64,000 nucleotides of DNA from positions 1,754,501 to 1,818,500 of the forward strand of contig NZ_CP013264.1 in NCBI RefSeq assembly GCF_001456115.1, in the 5' to 3' direction. The DNA is from Sphingobium baderi (lineage in GTDB: Bacteria > Pseudomonadota > Alphaproteobacteria > Sphingomonadales > Sphingomonadaceae). Both the position numbers and the translations under genes were made by a program. This document shows positions 25,401 to 34,395 of the stretch, one piece after another. The notes under the pieces are model-generated. The model saw only the letters and a list, made by a program, of their open reading frames with translations. It did no database searches and had not been told where the DNA came from. The stretch's first letter is position 1. Every line of letters starts with the position of its first letter.

Positions 25401-26036
25401 TCATTCGATTGCCGGAAGCGTGATGCCTCCGGCGATATTACCCACAACCTTCGCCAGCTCTGCTATATTCACGGCTGGGGCCAGGCCCTGAACGGTCTTC
25501 AGGCTGATCCGCTTGATGTCAGGCAAGCTGCCGGACGGGATGACGAAGAACTCCCATTGGGAGGGATCGCGATGATCGGCGCTGTCGTCGTAGATACCGT
25601 GATGGGCGAGGACATAGAGATGGGCCGCCCGCCCGGGTTTCTCGATCCACCTCGTACCGCCCTCCCAATAACCGGTCCGGGCCGCGACATCGAAGCTGGG
25701 CTTGTTGGGCTTGTCCGTTCCCCAGGATTGCCGGGCCGCCGATTGCTTCACTTCCAGACGCAGGCCGTCTGATCGTTCGAAATCCCACCCGGCATAATCA
25801 GCGCTGCACCATGTCCATTCCGGCTCCAGCGCGAGCGCGATGATCGCCTCCGCGACATGCCCCCTCAGGATATTGGTGATCAGCGGTTTGCCGAAAGCGG
25901 CCTGTGACACCTTCTCGACCACTTCCGTGGTGCCGAAACCGCGTGCCGTAGAAATTGATACGTGTTCGATGTTACCCTCCGTCGCCCTGAATGGATCGGG
26001 GCGACGGCCTGAGCCGGATGTTGGAAACCTCGGCAA
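25401..26036 (-). CDS. Hypothetical protein with PD-(D/E)xK-like nuclease motif
   Basis: I do not recognise a named family. The protein of up to 211 residues contains RGHVAEAIIALAL, then WCSADYAGWDFERSDGLRLEVKQSA, which fits the E...D-x(n)-E-x-K layout of PD-(D/E)xK restriction-type nucleases. A later FDVAARTGYWEGG and AHLYVLAHHG also suit such folds. The start is uncertain: ATG 26036 gives a Pro/Arg-rich N-terminus, while a GTG at 25961 has GGAGG 13 bp upstream. It is convergent with parDE, and a defence or cargo function in the mobile region is possible. Confidence 0.6.
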   Translation of the reverse strand: MPRFPTSGSGRRPDPFRATEGNIEHVSISTARGFGTTEVVEKVSQAAFGKPLITNILRGHVAEAIIALALEPEWTWCSADYAGWDFERSDGLRLEVKQSAARQSWGTDKPNKPSFDVAARTGYWEGGTRWIEKPGRAAHLYVLAHHGIYDDSADHRDPSQWEFFVIPSGSLPDIKRISLKTVQGLAPAVNIAELAKVVGNIAGGITLPAIE

Positions 26037-26350
26037 AGCACAAGGCGCTGCCGCCTTTGGGCAGAGCCTTGGACATGCGCGACAGCCATCCGGCCGCCGA
26101 AATCGATGACCGGTTGCTTTGCTCTGGGGTTTCCACGCCCCACTCCCGACCTATCGAGAGCAGGACGGTCTTAGCCAAAGACGGCAGTGAAGGAAAGTTG
26201 CTGTTCCCGCAGAGGGCGGATCAGGCTGATTGTATTGATGAGCGGTCGCACCTCGATCCGCAGGAATTGGCGCTTTTCCGGCAATAACCCATTGTTCCGG
26301 TGTGTCTTTTCCATAGGAAATAAGTCCCAACAACTTCAAAGGTTTATGCA
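26037..26350. other. Gap with one weak minus-strand frame
   Basis: A 68-codon minus-strand frame (25972-26178, beginning MAKTVLLSIGREWGVETPEQ) could be a small gene, but it has no recognised domain and overlaps the start region of the gene at 25401. The rest holds no feature I can support. Confidence 0.35.
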
Positions 26351-26866
26351 ATGAAAGGGACTGAAACCAAAGCGCCCGGAGTGCCGCAGGCGCTTGTCGA
26401 TCTGGTCGGCGATCATTTTCTGGAAGCGGCCCGTTATCTGCGCGAGATACAGGACGCCTATCCCAAGGAATTTGTATCGGTTGCCAAAAAGCTGAAGGTC
26501 GGGCGACGTAAAGCCTATGAGCTTGTACGGATCGATCGCCGATTCCACGATCTGGGCATAGCGCCCGAGCGGCTGAGGCAGATCGGTTGGACCAAATTGG
26601 CGCATCTCGCATCCCATGTGGATGCCGACAATGTCGAGAAATGGTTGGCGCTGGCGGAAACCGTCACTGCCCATGAGTTGAAAATGCTGCTTCGGGGCAC
26701 GGTGATCGATCCCGAAACGAGGGCGGTCGTCCTGTATCTCGACAAAGTTCAATATGGCATTTTCGAGACGGCGCTGCTAACCGCAGGCGCGATTAAGGAT
26801 TCCGGATGCCTGCTGAACAGGGAGGCCGCCCTTACGAGGTTGCTCGATGGAGTTGTGGTCGAGTGA
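26351..26866 (+). CDS. Hypothetical protein, probable HTH-type accessory gene
   Basis: This 171-residue protein is largely helical: YLREIQDAYPKEFVSVAKKL, then GRRKAYELVRIDRRFHDLGI, ERLRQIGWTKLAHLASHV and LALAETVTAHELKMLLRG. The GRRKAYELVRI segment looks like a winged-helix recognition helix, and the repeated helix pairs resemble proteins carried by phages and integrative elements. I cannot name a family. AAAGG is the only ribosome site hint. It lies in the mobile region between the nuclease-like gene and the recombinases. Confidence 0.6.
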   Translation: MKGTETKAPGVPQALVDLVGDHFLEAARYLREIQDAYPKEFVSVAKKLKVGRRKAYELVRIDRRFHDLGIAPERLRQIGWTKLAHLASHVDADNVEKWLALAETVTAHELKMLLRGTVIDPETRAVVLYLDKVQYGIFETALLTAGAIKDSGCLLNREAALTRLLDGVVVE

Positions 26867-26993
26867 TCCCTGCCTCCGCCGGGGAACTCCAGCGCAATGG
26901 CCTGGGCTAAGGTTTGTCCCGGCGCCGCAAAGCTCTCTTGCGTTGCCCGGTGGTTCGGCATCATCTTCCTCATCGAACAGGAGGAACTGGCAA

Positions 26994-27239
26994 ATGAACG
27001 ATGTGGGTCGACAGACGATAACGCTCGATGACATCGAGGAGCATGAAACGGCACGCTGGATCGACGAACAGCTCGACCGGATCGAACGTCTCGTCCGCGA
27101 GCATGGAGCTGACGACGAGATGCTGGAAGCGATCAGTTACTTGCGCGAGGATAATGAGAGTTGGGTTCCGTCTGAAGTCGAGGAACTTGATCGATCGGGC
27201 AGGCTGCTGGTGCCTCGTGAGCGAGGAGACAGCCACTGA
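26994..27239 (+). CDS. Small acidic hypothetical protein
   Basis: This 81-residue acidic protein was started at ATG 26994 because AGGAGG lies about 8 bp upstream; the frame itself opens 49 codons earlier with no ribosome site. The sequence ITLDDIEEHETARWIDEQLD, RIERLVREHGADDEMLEAI has the look of a coiled helical protein. No family is recognised. It is surrounded by mobile-element genes. Confidence 0.5.
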   Translation: MNDVGRQTITLDDIEEHETARWIDEQLDRIERLVREHGADDEMLEAISYLREDNESWVPSEVEELDRSGRLLVPRERGDSH

Positions 27240-27769
27240 TCCTGCCCCGGAGGCTGGATACCCTATAGTCTGGGGCAGCCTTTCCCCGGGCACTGCTGCG
27301 TTGCGCGTTCTTGACCACCTCCATGTGCTGTGGCACAAACCCGGCAGTTCATCAGAGGGCAGGGCCGCCTGAACGCCGATACCGGCATTCGATGACTTGG
27401 ATAGTTCCAACGTCATTGAAAGCTCCGGCCCGTGTTTCGCCTTTTCCCTTATCAGCACTATCATGCCCCGGTTGATCTGGCGGCTGGCATCCGTTCGCCC
27501 GCGTGCTTTGAAAGCGGGGCGATGCGTCCGTTCGGTGCCGCGCCGGTGCCCTTGGCGCGTTCATCGCTTCCTCCCCCCTCACGCGCTCCGCCGCCAATAG
27601 CAGCATGGTGAGATGGGCTGTGCAGGCCTTCTCCACCCCTACCGATGCGGTGACATCGAACGCTGATAATGCTGCCTTCGATCATCCCGCCACGCACGGC
27701 TGCACGGCGTATCATCCTCTTCGAACGCTGCCGGGCAGCCAGAAGATCCATGCTGAAAAGAGGCAGGAT
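27240..27769. other. 530-bp stretch without a supported gene
   Basis: Short frames exist on both strands but none has a ribosome site or a recognisable domain. It separates the accessory genes from the recombinase operon and may contain an element junction; no clear inverted repeat pair was found by eye. Confidence 0.4.
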
Positions 27770-28021
27770 ATGAAGATCAACATCAAATGCAGGAAGGGCG
27801 CGCTAACGGCCCAGCCCCTGCCGGGCACCAAGCCCGACCAGATTGTCGCCATGCCCGTCGAACTGCTGACGGTGCGCGAGGCCGCGAGCATTGCCCGGGT
27901 ATCGGAACCCACCATTCGCCGCTGGCTTCGGTGCGAAGGGCTTCCCCGCTTTGGTTCCAAGGGCCGGGTCAGGATCGACAAGGCGGACCTCGTGAAGTTC
28001 CTTAAAGGCGAGGGTGCCTGA
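27770..28021 (+). CDS. Helix-turn-helix (excisionase-like) protein
   Basis: This protein of 83 residues ends in an excisionase/MerR-type domain: ELLTVREAASIARVSEPTIR, then RWLRCEGLPRFGSKGRVRID and ADLVKFLKGEG. AGGCAGG precedes ATG 27770. Such proteins bend DNA at attachment sites and set the direction of recombination. It lies 88 bp before the two tyrosine recombinases, on the same strand, so it is probably their directionality factor or regulator. Confidence 0.75.
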   Translation: MKINIKCRKGALTAQPLPGTKPDQIVAMPVELLTVREAASIARVSEPTIRRWLRCEGLPRFGSKGRVRIDKADLVKFLKGEGA

Positions 28022-28109
28022 TCCTTGTGAATACCCCAAATAACTATAGCCAGGGAATAATATATATGGGGTTTCACAATTTTCCATGATTGAGCAAAGG
28101 TAATTAACA

Positions 28110-29867
28110 ATGACCAATAATGCTCATAACAAGGTAAAATCAGGGCTAAATGAATTGCTCCTGACATTTGCAGATTTGAGCGCATATTTGATCAAAAGTG
28201 ATCGCCCTCATACCGAAGTGATCTTTTTGTGTTCCGCGCTGAGGGTAGCCGACCGACTGATCGGTCATGGCGTGATGGATACTCCCGCTGACCAGCGCCA
28301 AGTCTTCGCACGGTTGGAAGAGCTATCACCGGCCATGGCCAATATGTCGGAAGGGTCCTATGCCAACTTCAAGTCACGGATACGCAAGGTGTTCCGTTTG
28401 GCCCATGGCAGGGCGTTCAACCCACGGTCGCGTTACCCGCTCACCGGGGAATGGGGAGCCTTGCAGGCAACTCTCGATGTCAGGACGCAACGCTCCACAT
28501 CCCGTCTGTTTCACTTCGCAGCCCGTCACGGCGTTCTGCCAGAGCAGATGTCTGACGCCCTGCTTGAGCGCTTCGTGGCCCATCTGCGCGATGAGGCGAT
28601 GATCGGCAATTGGCTAGGAACGCTCCGGGAAAATATCAAGGTCTGGAACAGGCTGGCTGCTTCGCGGGACGATCTTCCGTTTCTGATGCCGCCTCCGGTT
28701 AAGCGGACTCCTTATTGGATAGCATTTGAGGAATGGCCAGAAGGGCTGCGTGAAGAAGTGATGGCCCTGCTTCACAGGTTTGCCAATCCGAATATTTTCA
28801 TGGGCCGGAAAGTCAGGAAGCTCTCGCCAAATACGGTGCAGCAGTATCGTCACATGATTGCCACTCTGGTTTCGGCCATGGTCGGTGATGGAGTTCCGCT
28901 CGCGCGCCTGAACAGCTTGGCTGTTGCTCTGCATCCCGATCATGTTGCGCGGGCGCTTGCGTTTCTCGCCGCACGTGGCGGAGGTATCGTAACTGCGACC
29001 ATGATGCAGATGATGATCCGTGTTCGGGTTATTGCTGGCATGTGCAATTTGCCGGAGGAACAGCGGGAAGAGCTTGAGGCCATTTCGTATAATCTGGAGG
29101 AAAACGCTCCGCCGGAACGCAAAAGGCGGTATATGGCCTCGAAAAACCGGGTGCTTCTGGACCGGATCGAGCATGACAAGCGGTTCGCCGCCCTCGTCTT
29201 TACGCTGCCTGATCGTCTCGCGAGCGAAGCCAGGGCAAAGGAGGACAAACGGTCTGCGCCCGCGCTGATGCGTACGGCGCTTGCCATCCATCTCCTCCTT
29301 ACCTGTTCCATGCGGCGGGAAAATCTTGTCAATTTGGAGCGGGGCCGGTCGATCAAGCGGATCGGCCAGCCGCCGGATCATAAGTGGATCATCGATCTGA
29401 CACCTGAAGAGGTGAAAAACGGACAGGAATTGCGGCATGAACTGGAAGGGCCGACCGTCGAATTGCTGGAGGAATATCTCGCCGATTGGCGTTCGCGGCT
29501 TTGCGCCAAGCCCAATTCCTGGCTTTTCCCCGGACCGGATGGGGAGAGGATAGACCCCAGGACCATGGCGGTCGCGGTGCAGGCGCAATCAAGGCGCGTG
29601 TTGGGCGTTGCCATCTCTCCTCACCAATTCAGGCATATTTCAGCCGACAGCTTCCTTCAGGCTCATCCTGACAAGCTCGATCAAATCAGTGAGCATCTGG
29701 GCCATCGCGACCGGAACACCACGCGCTACTATTATGCGCGCTCGAAACAGAAGCAGGCAAGCAGGGCCTATCGCAAGCATGTATTGAAGCTGCATGACGA
29801 GGCGACCCGCTATCTTGTCCGGCATGGCCGCAAGCGCAGGCATTCCGATGGGAGTGACGAGCTATGA
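28110..29867 (+). CDS. Tyrosine-type recombinase (large, first of a pair)
   Basis: This 585-residue recombinase has its catalytic domain in the C-terminal 200 residues. The first Arg is in CSMRRENLVNLERG, the box-II HxxR is HQFRH, the His/Trp position is HLGHRDRNTTRYYYA, and the last segment contains the nucleophilic Tyr. The N-terminal part is unusually long and helical and would bind the arm or core sites. The stop overlaps the start of the second recombinase (ATGA at 29864). A paired arrangement is known from Tn554-type and recombinase-in-trio elements; here there are two, preceded by a HTH protein. Confidence 0.9.
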   Translation: MTNNAHNKVKSGLNELLLTFADLSAYLIKSDRPHTEVIFLCSALRVADRLIGHGVMDTPADQRQVFARLEELSPAMANMSEGSYANFKSRIRKVFRLAHGRAFNPRSRYPLTGEWGALQATLDVRTQRSTSRLFHFAARHGVLPEQMSDALLERFVAHLRDEAMIGNWLGTLRENIKVWNRLAASRDDLPFLMPPPVKRTPYWIAFEEWPEGLREEVMALLHRFANPNIFMGRKVRKLSPNTVQQYRHMIATLVSAMVGDGVPLARLNSLAVALHPDHVARALAFLAARGGGIVTATMMQMMIRVRVIAGMCNLPEEQREELEAISYNLEENAPPERKRRYMASKNRVLLDRIEHDKRFAALVFTLPDRLASEARAKEDKRSAPALMRTALAIHLLLTCSMRRENLVNLERGRSIKRIGQPPDHKWIIDLTPEEVKNGQELRHELEGPTVELLEEYLADWRSRLCAKPNSWLFPGPDGERIDPRTMAVAVQAQSRRVLGVAISPHQFRHISADSFLQAHPDKLDQISEHLGHRDRNTTRYYYARSKQKQASRAYRKHVLKLHDEATRYLVRHGRKRRHSDGSDEL

Positions 29868-30943
29868 TGCCGCCATTATGCCTCAGGGTTGAGGATTGGC
29901 CATCCATCGACCAGCAGATATGGCGTGAAGCACGCATGCCGATGCGGTTCGACCGCCGTGCGCGGATCGCCGGAGGTTGGAGCGAAGCGCGTTGCAAGAT
30001 CGTCTGTCAGGGATATGGTCAGTGGCTTTCCTGTCTCATCCGCTGGGGAGAGCTTGATCCCACGGAGCCTCCAGAAAGCCGGGTGACGCACGAACGGATC
30101 GAAACGTTCGTCACCGAGATTCAGGCACGGGTTGCACCTTGGTCGGTCGCGATGATGGTGCAGGCCACTCAGCGCATGCTGACGGTCATGGCTCCGGATC
30201 ATGACTGGCACTGGCTGGATGCCGTGGTTGCCAACCTGAAGCGCCTTGCCCGACCTGCTCGCGATAAACGGCCCCATATGGTCGATCCCGTCCAACTCTA
30301 TGGGCTCGGTATCGGCCTCATGACGGAAGCGCGGCGACGGGCAGCGGATGGAGACTATCATGCCGCGACCATGGGCCGCGATGGTTTGATCATTGCCACC
30401 CTGATCGCCTGTCCTGTCCGCATCGCCAACCTGACGATGATCGAGATCGGCCGCCATCTTTTAGCCGCCGAGGGTGCGTATATGCTGAGGTTCAGCGAAG
30501 AGGAGACCAAGACCGGGCGCGCGATCGAGGCCGAACTGCCGCCGCAACTGACGCCCTGGATCGACTTCTATCTGCGCGTCCATCGCCCGCGTCTGCTTGA
30601 ACGCGGTGACGACAGGTCGACCCGCAATTTGTGGATCAACCGGTGGGGAACCCCGATGATCGAGCATGCGGTCCGTGATCAGATCAGGAAACGGACAGGC
30701 GATGCGTTCGGCAGGCATGTCTGGCCCCATCTGTTCAGGGCTATCGCGGCAACGGGTATGGTCGACCACGCGCCAGAGCAGGCCGCGCTGCTTCCCGATC
30801 TGCTGGGGCATGGCGATGAGCGGACGAGTAAGCGCCATTATGTGCTCTCTTCCGGCACGATGGCGCACAGGGCCGTGCAGTCGGTGATGCTCGATCTTCG
30901 TCGAGCTGCTGCTGGCTACCTCAGGTCTGGCGGACGAACATAA
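29864..30943 (+). CDS. Tyrosine-type recombinase (second of a pair)
   Basis: This 359-residue recombinase has its first Arg in CPVRIANL, a beta-strand Lys in EEETKTGR, HLFRAIAA (HxxR) and LLGHGDERTSKRHYV with the catalytic Tyr. Translation is coupled to the larger recombinase upstream. Directly downstream lie three imperfect GG(G)TACACAT copies and an inverted repeat that may be the recombination site. The pair likely acts as a heteromeric recombinase of one element. Confidence 0.9.
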   Translation: MMPPLCLRVEDWPSIDQQIWREARMPMRFDRRARIAGGWSEARCKIVCQGYGQWLSCLIRWGELDPTEPPESRVTHERIETFVTEIQARVAPWSVAMMVQATQRMLTVMAPDHDWHWLDAVVANLKRLARPARDKRPHMVDPVQLYGLGIGLMTEARRRAADGDYHAATMGRDGLIIATLIACPVRIANLTMIEIGRHLLAAEGAYMLRFSEEETKTGRAIEAELPPQLTPWIDFYLRVHRPRLLERGDDRSTRNLWINRWGTPMIEHAVRDQIRKRTGDAFGRHVWPHLFRAIAATGMVDHAPEQAALLPDLLGHGDERTSKRHYVLSSGTMAHRAVQSVMLDLRRAAAGYLRSGGRT

Positions 30944-30954
30944 ACGGGGTTAGG

Positions 30955-31010
30955 GGGTACACATAAATCCCCTTGGCCCAGGGTTACACATCTGGTATAC
31001 ACGAGATGTG
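30955..31010. repeat. Direct repeats and inverted repeat, possible recombination core
   Basis: GGGTACACAT (30955), GGGTTACACAT (30981) and GGTATACAC (30994) are related direct copies. The last sits in the centre of a 7-bp inverted repeat, CACATCT (30987-30993) and AGATGTG (31004-31010), with a GTATAC palindrome in the spacer. It begins 12 bp after the second recombinase stop. Tyrosine recombinase core sites have this form, but a regulatory site is also possible. Confidence 0.45.
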
Positions 31011-31050
31011 ATCACTTCAGGTAAGTGGTTGATTTTCTTGTGAGAGATAG

Positions 31051-31080
31051 CCAAGGATTAACTCCCCCTCGGCTCCACCA
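31051..31080 (+). other. tmRNA/tRNA 3'-end-like sequence, candidate attachment site
   Basis: The sequence ACTCCCCCTCGGCTCCACCA (31061-31080) matches the 3' end of a tmRNA or tRNA, with acceptor strand and CCA. The preceding T-loop is degenerate, so this is not a working RNA gene. An integrase fragment starts 94 bp later in the outward direction, the usual layout of an attachment site next to int. Confidence 0.5.
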
Positions 31081-31141
31081 ACCCTCCTGAAAGGGTTGTC
31101 GGAAAGAAAAACCATTGGAAAACAACGGGTTTTCACGGTTG

Positions 31142-31161
31142 CCTGTTACGTTTGTAACAGG
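31142..31161. promoter_or_regulatory. Palindrome overlapping an integrase ribosome site
   Basis: CCTGTTAC-GTTT-GTAACAGG is an 8-bp perfect inverted repeat whose right arm forms the start of the AGGAGC ribosome site of the integrase fragment. It could be an operator or an RNA hairpin that hides the ribosome site. Confidence 0.5.
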
Positions 31162-31173
31162 AGCAGCGTAGCA

Positions 31174-31389
31174 ATGTGTACGTATCTCGAACAGGTCGGT
31201 AGCACCTATTATTTCCGGCGCATGGTGCCCGCAGAATTGTGGGCGATCATCCGCACGAAAACCGGCAAGCCCCGGTCGGAATGGAAGATCTCCCTCAATA
31301 TGAAAGACAGGGCGGAAGCGAAGCGCCTCCTGCTGGTTCGTATCCGGGCCACAGACGTTGAAATGGGCGCGGCCTGCCGCTTTGGCTAG
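31174..31389 (+). pseudogene. Tyrosine integrase, N-terminal fragment
   Basis: The 71 codons read MCTYLEQVGSTYYFRRMVPA, then SEWKISLNMKDRAEAKRLLL. This is the N-terminal domain (DUF6538 type) of phage-like tyrosine integrases that normally exceed 400 residues. The frame ends at a stop, and no catalytic domain follows before the TonB receptor terminator. AGGAGC lies upstream of ATG 31174. It is the decayed integrase of a second element that used the tmRNA-like site. Confidence 0.7.
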
Positions 31390-31602
31390 GGGATTGAGAA
31401 CCCTATGATGTCAGGACATGACGTCGACGTTTTGCGATCATTCGGCCGCTAGGTTGCGTGGCAAAGAGTAGCGAGAGCGGCGCTGATGCGAGGCTAACGG
31501 AGCCGAGGTAGGAACTTTTGCTCTTATCGTGGCGGGACGTGAGAACGGGGCTTTGTGGGCAGCAGGCGTGCTGAGGCTATAGATCGCACTATTGTGGAGC
31601 AG

Positions 31603-31639
31603 AAAAAATGAAGGCCGTGCATTAGCGCGACCTTCATTT
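31603..31639 (-). terminator. Rho-independent terminator of the TonB receptor gene
   Basis: Read on the minus strand, AAATGAAGG and CCTTCATTT form a 9-bp stem with a 16-nt loop, followed by a T run. It lies 28 bp past the receptor stop at 31667. Confidence 0.85.
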
Positions 31640-31666
31640 CTGTGCGAACTGCTGCTTGGGAGCAGG

Positions 31667-34141
31667 TCAGAACTTGTAGCCGATCGTGGCTCCAAAGGTT
31701 TGCGGCGCGCCCTGGAACTTTATCGACTGACCTAACGACAAATAACCGTTGAACTGAGACACGTAATAATGCGTTTCCAACAAATTTTTGCCCCAAATGG
31801 ATAGCTCAATACCATTATTTAGTTCCAGGCCGATCCGGCCGTTGAGCAATCCATAGCCCTTGAGTTTGCACTGCTGATTATACACAGCATAATCGGCGGC
31901 GCGCTTGGCGGCGGTGTCGGCCGGGTTCGTCGCGCTCGTTCCATAGGTCAGGTCGGGCGTATCGTTACACATCGCACGACTTCCCTGATAGGCATAATTC
32001 ATGCTGGCAACGAGTTCGCCCCCTGAATAAGGAATACGTTGGGTGGCCGCCACATTATATATCCATTTTGGCGCCTGGAGCACTTCTTCGCCGCTACGGT
32101 CAATCGTCATACCGGTCACGCCGCTCACTCCTGTGAATGAACCCGCTTTATATTTTGACCAGAGGCGGGAAGCCGCGACATTCAGTTCCATGCCTTCCCA
32201 AGGTTGGGCGGTGGTTTCCAGTTCGATACCATGGGAACGGACCTTGCCCGCATTCTGGACGAATTGTGTCAGCGCGCCATTGGCGAACAGGTTTACAATG
32301 TTCTGGGCATCGTTGCGCCAGACGTAGAAACCGGCAAGATTAACGCGCAGGCGGCGATCCAGGAAATCACCCTTGAAGCCGATTTCCGCATCTTTCACTT
32401 TTTCAGGTTTGAAAGACCCAAATCCGGGCGGCGTTTGACGGGTGTTGAAGCCGCCGGCCATCGCGGCGCCGCCGGTCTTGGCATAGATGAACTTGCCGTC
32501 TCCCATTTGATAATCAAGGCCCAGTGTCCATGCGGGATATTTGAATTTGGCGCTCAGCGGCTGGGCACAAGCATCGCCTGCCACTGTTCCGGCATTGACC
32601 CCGACCTGACAGGTGCCAGGCTGCACCACGCGCACCGGGAAGCCGAGCGATGCGACGGGCGTGATGATATATTCCGGAGCCGAGGTCGCGTTGTTTATAC
32701 CGCGCCGGACGATACTACGGGTATCCCAGGTATAACGAAAGCCCGCCGTCGCACGCAGCGAATCGGTCAACTCGTAATTTGCCTGGGCAAACAATGCTCG
32801 CGACGATGATTTGAAATTGGAAAAACCGAACGTCGATGGGGCAATCTGACCATTGGCATAATTCGGCCCAAACGCCGGATTAAGAGCGAGAAACTTTAGA
32901 TCCGTCTTCTGGAAGGGATAGGATTCCGTTTGTTCATGGCCGCTTTCGCGGAAGTACATCCCGCCAAAAATCCAGTCGAGACGGTCAACCTTGCCTGAAA
33001 TCTGCAACTCTTCGCTGAACTGCCGCTGCACATAATCGGACCCGTAGGAAATGACAGGCACGGGCGTGCCGTCAATATCGGCCTGATCGCCGGTGTTCGA
33101 ATGCCGCCATGCCGTAATCGACTTGATCTGGGCGCCGCCGAGGTCGTATTCGATCGTGCCGCTCACGCCTTCCGCCCGGTTGTGATTCCATGGACTGTCA
33201 ACATTGTCGCTACCAGTTTGCGGATTGCTATAGTTTCGATAGAAATTATTGCCCTGGGACTGAAGATACTGGCTTATATTCTGGCTAGCATAAAGGCCTG
33301 CAGATGCTCCGGTAGGATTGACTGCTGTCAGAGCAGAGTTGTTGTAGCTGTCCTTCGTACGAATAATATCGCCACGAATGATGATTTCCAGCGGCGATCC
33401 TGCGGGTGCGAAACGCAATGTGGCGCGCGCGTTGATGTCATGCTTGATCGTTTCAGGATCCACCGCGCGCAGAGGATTTTTCCCCAGAGGACCACGTTCC
33501 GAATAACGGCCCGCCACGCGAAGCGAGAGTTCGTCACCATTCAGCGGCAACGTGACGGCACCTTCAACCGAACGGAAATCGCGATTGCCCAGCGTGCCCC
33601 GTATATAGCCGGTCAGTTCACCGCCGGGGACGACAGTCGTCAAATTCAGCGCACCGCCTGTGGTATTGCGACCGAACAACGTCCCCTGGGTGCCGCGCAG
33701 CACTTCAGCTGACGCAAGATCCAGCAGGCCGAGATTTCCAATCATCGGACGGCCATAATAAACACCATCGACATAGATGCCCACGGCAGCATCCGTTGCC
33801 GAATTCGGTGAATTTTGGGCATTGCCGCGAATAGCGACATAGGCAAGGCCTGAGTTGCCGGTGCCTCCGATCTGGATGGAAAGGCTGGGCGCCGCCTGTA
33901 CGATCTGGGCGACGCTGGTAATTTGCCTCTGCTGCAAGGCGGTGGTGTCAAGCGCGGTTACGGCGACCGGCGTGGTCTGAAGATTTTCGCTGACCTTTCG
34001 GGCCGTGACGACAATCTCGCGAATGCCTCCCTGATCCTCGTCCACTGCTCCCGCTTGCGCTGCCGCAGGCGCGATCGACAATAGTCCAAGCGATAATATA
34101 GTTGTGGCGAAAAGAGTGCTTTTTTCAATATAAATATTCAT
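31667..34141 (-). CDS. TonB-dependent outer-membrane receptor
   Basis: This is an 824-residue receptor. The signal peptide ends near APAAAQA. GIREIVVTARKVSENLQTTP starts the plug, which has RGTQGTLFGRNTTGGALN. The barrel ends FGATIGYKF with terminal Phe. ATG 34141 has GGGAGG 7 bp upstream; the frame continues five codons further without a ribosome site. It lies 254 bp downstream of the amidase on the same strand and ends in a clear terminator. The amidase neighbour suggests an amide or ester-type organic substrate rather than a siderophore. Confidence 0.93.
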   Translation of the reverse strand: MNIYIEKSTLFATTILSLGLLSIAPAAAQAGAVDEDQGGIREIVVTARKVSENLQTTPVAVTALDTTALQQRQITSVAQIVQAAPSLSIQIGGTGNSGLAYVAIRGNAQNSPNSATDAAVGIYVDGVYYGRPMIGNLGLLDLASAEVLRGTQGTLFGRNTTGGALNLTTVVPGGELTGYIRGTLGNRDFRSVEGAVTLPLNGDELSLRVAGRYSERGPLGKNPLRAVDPETIKHDINARATLRFAPAGSPLEIIIRGDIIRTKDSYNNSALTAVNPTGASAGLYASQNISQYLQSQGNNFYRNYSNPQTGSDNVDSPWNHNRAEGVSGTIEYDLGGAQIKSITAWRHSNTGDQADIDGTPVPVISYGSDYVQRQFSEELQISGKVDRLDWIFGGMYFRESGHEQTESYPFQKTDLKFLALNPAFGPNYANGQIAPSTFGFSNFKSSSRALFAQANYELTDSLRATAGFRYTWDTRSIVRRGINNATSAPEYIITPVASLGFPVRVVQPGTCQVGVNAGTVAGDACAQPLSAKFKYPAWTLGLDYQMGDGKFIYAKTGGAAMAGGFNTRQTPPGFGSFKPEKVKDAEIGFKGDFLDRRLRVNLAGFYVWRNDAQNIVNLFANGALTQFVQNAGKVRSHGIELETTAQPWEGMELNVAASRLWSKYKAGSFTGVSGVTGMTIDRSGEEVLQAPKWIYNVAATQRIPYSGGELVASMNYAYQGSRAMCNDTPDLTYGTSATNPADTAAKRAADYAVYNQQCKLKGYGLLNGRIGLELNNGIELSIWGKNLLETHYYVSQFNGYLSLGQSIKFQGAPQTFGATIGYKF

Positions 34142-34269
34142 TATTTTACCTCCCACTACAAATTAATATTTAGATCATTGGTCGTTACGAATATTTTCGT
34201 TGACGATATTATGCCTTTGCCAGGGGCCCAATCGCTTCCGGCACTTCAATGAAATCAAGGAAACCGCGC

Positions 34270-34305
34270 GCCTCCGGCTCGCGCCAAAATAGGCAAGCCG
34301 GAGGC
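34270..34305. other. 10-bp inverted repeat in the amidase-receptor gap
   Basis: GCCTCCGGCT (34270-34279) and AGCCGGAGGC (34296-34305) form a perfect stem with a 16-nt loop. There is no T run on either strand, so it may be an RNA-stabilising or weakly terminating hairpin after the amidase. Confidence 0.45.
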
Positions 34306-34395
34306 TCACATCGCTTTGCAGCATCTTTGGCTCAGATGAGCGGCCTAAAGGTCACTTATCTCCTTGCTACCGTCTGTAATTTGGCGCTTCTCCGG

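Noticed and set aside
28614..29588. 324-codon minus-strand frame
   Set aside because: Antisense to the tyrosine recombinase, which has all catalytic motifs.
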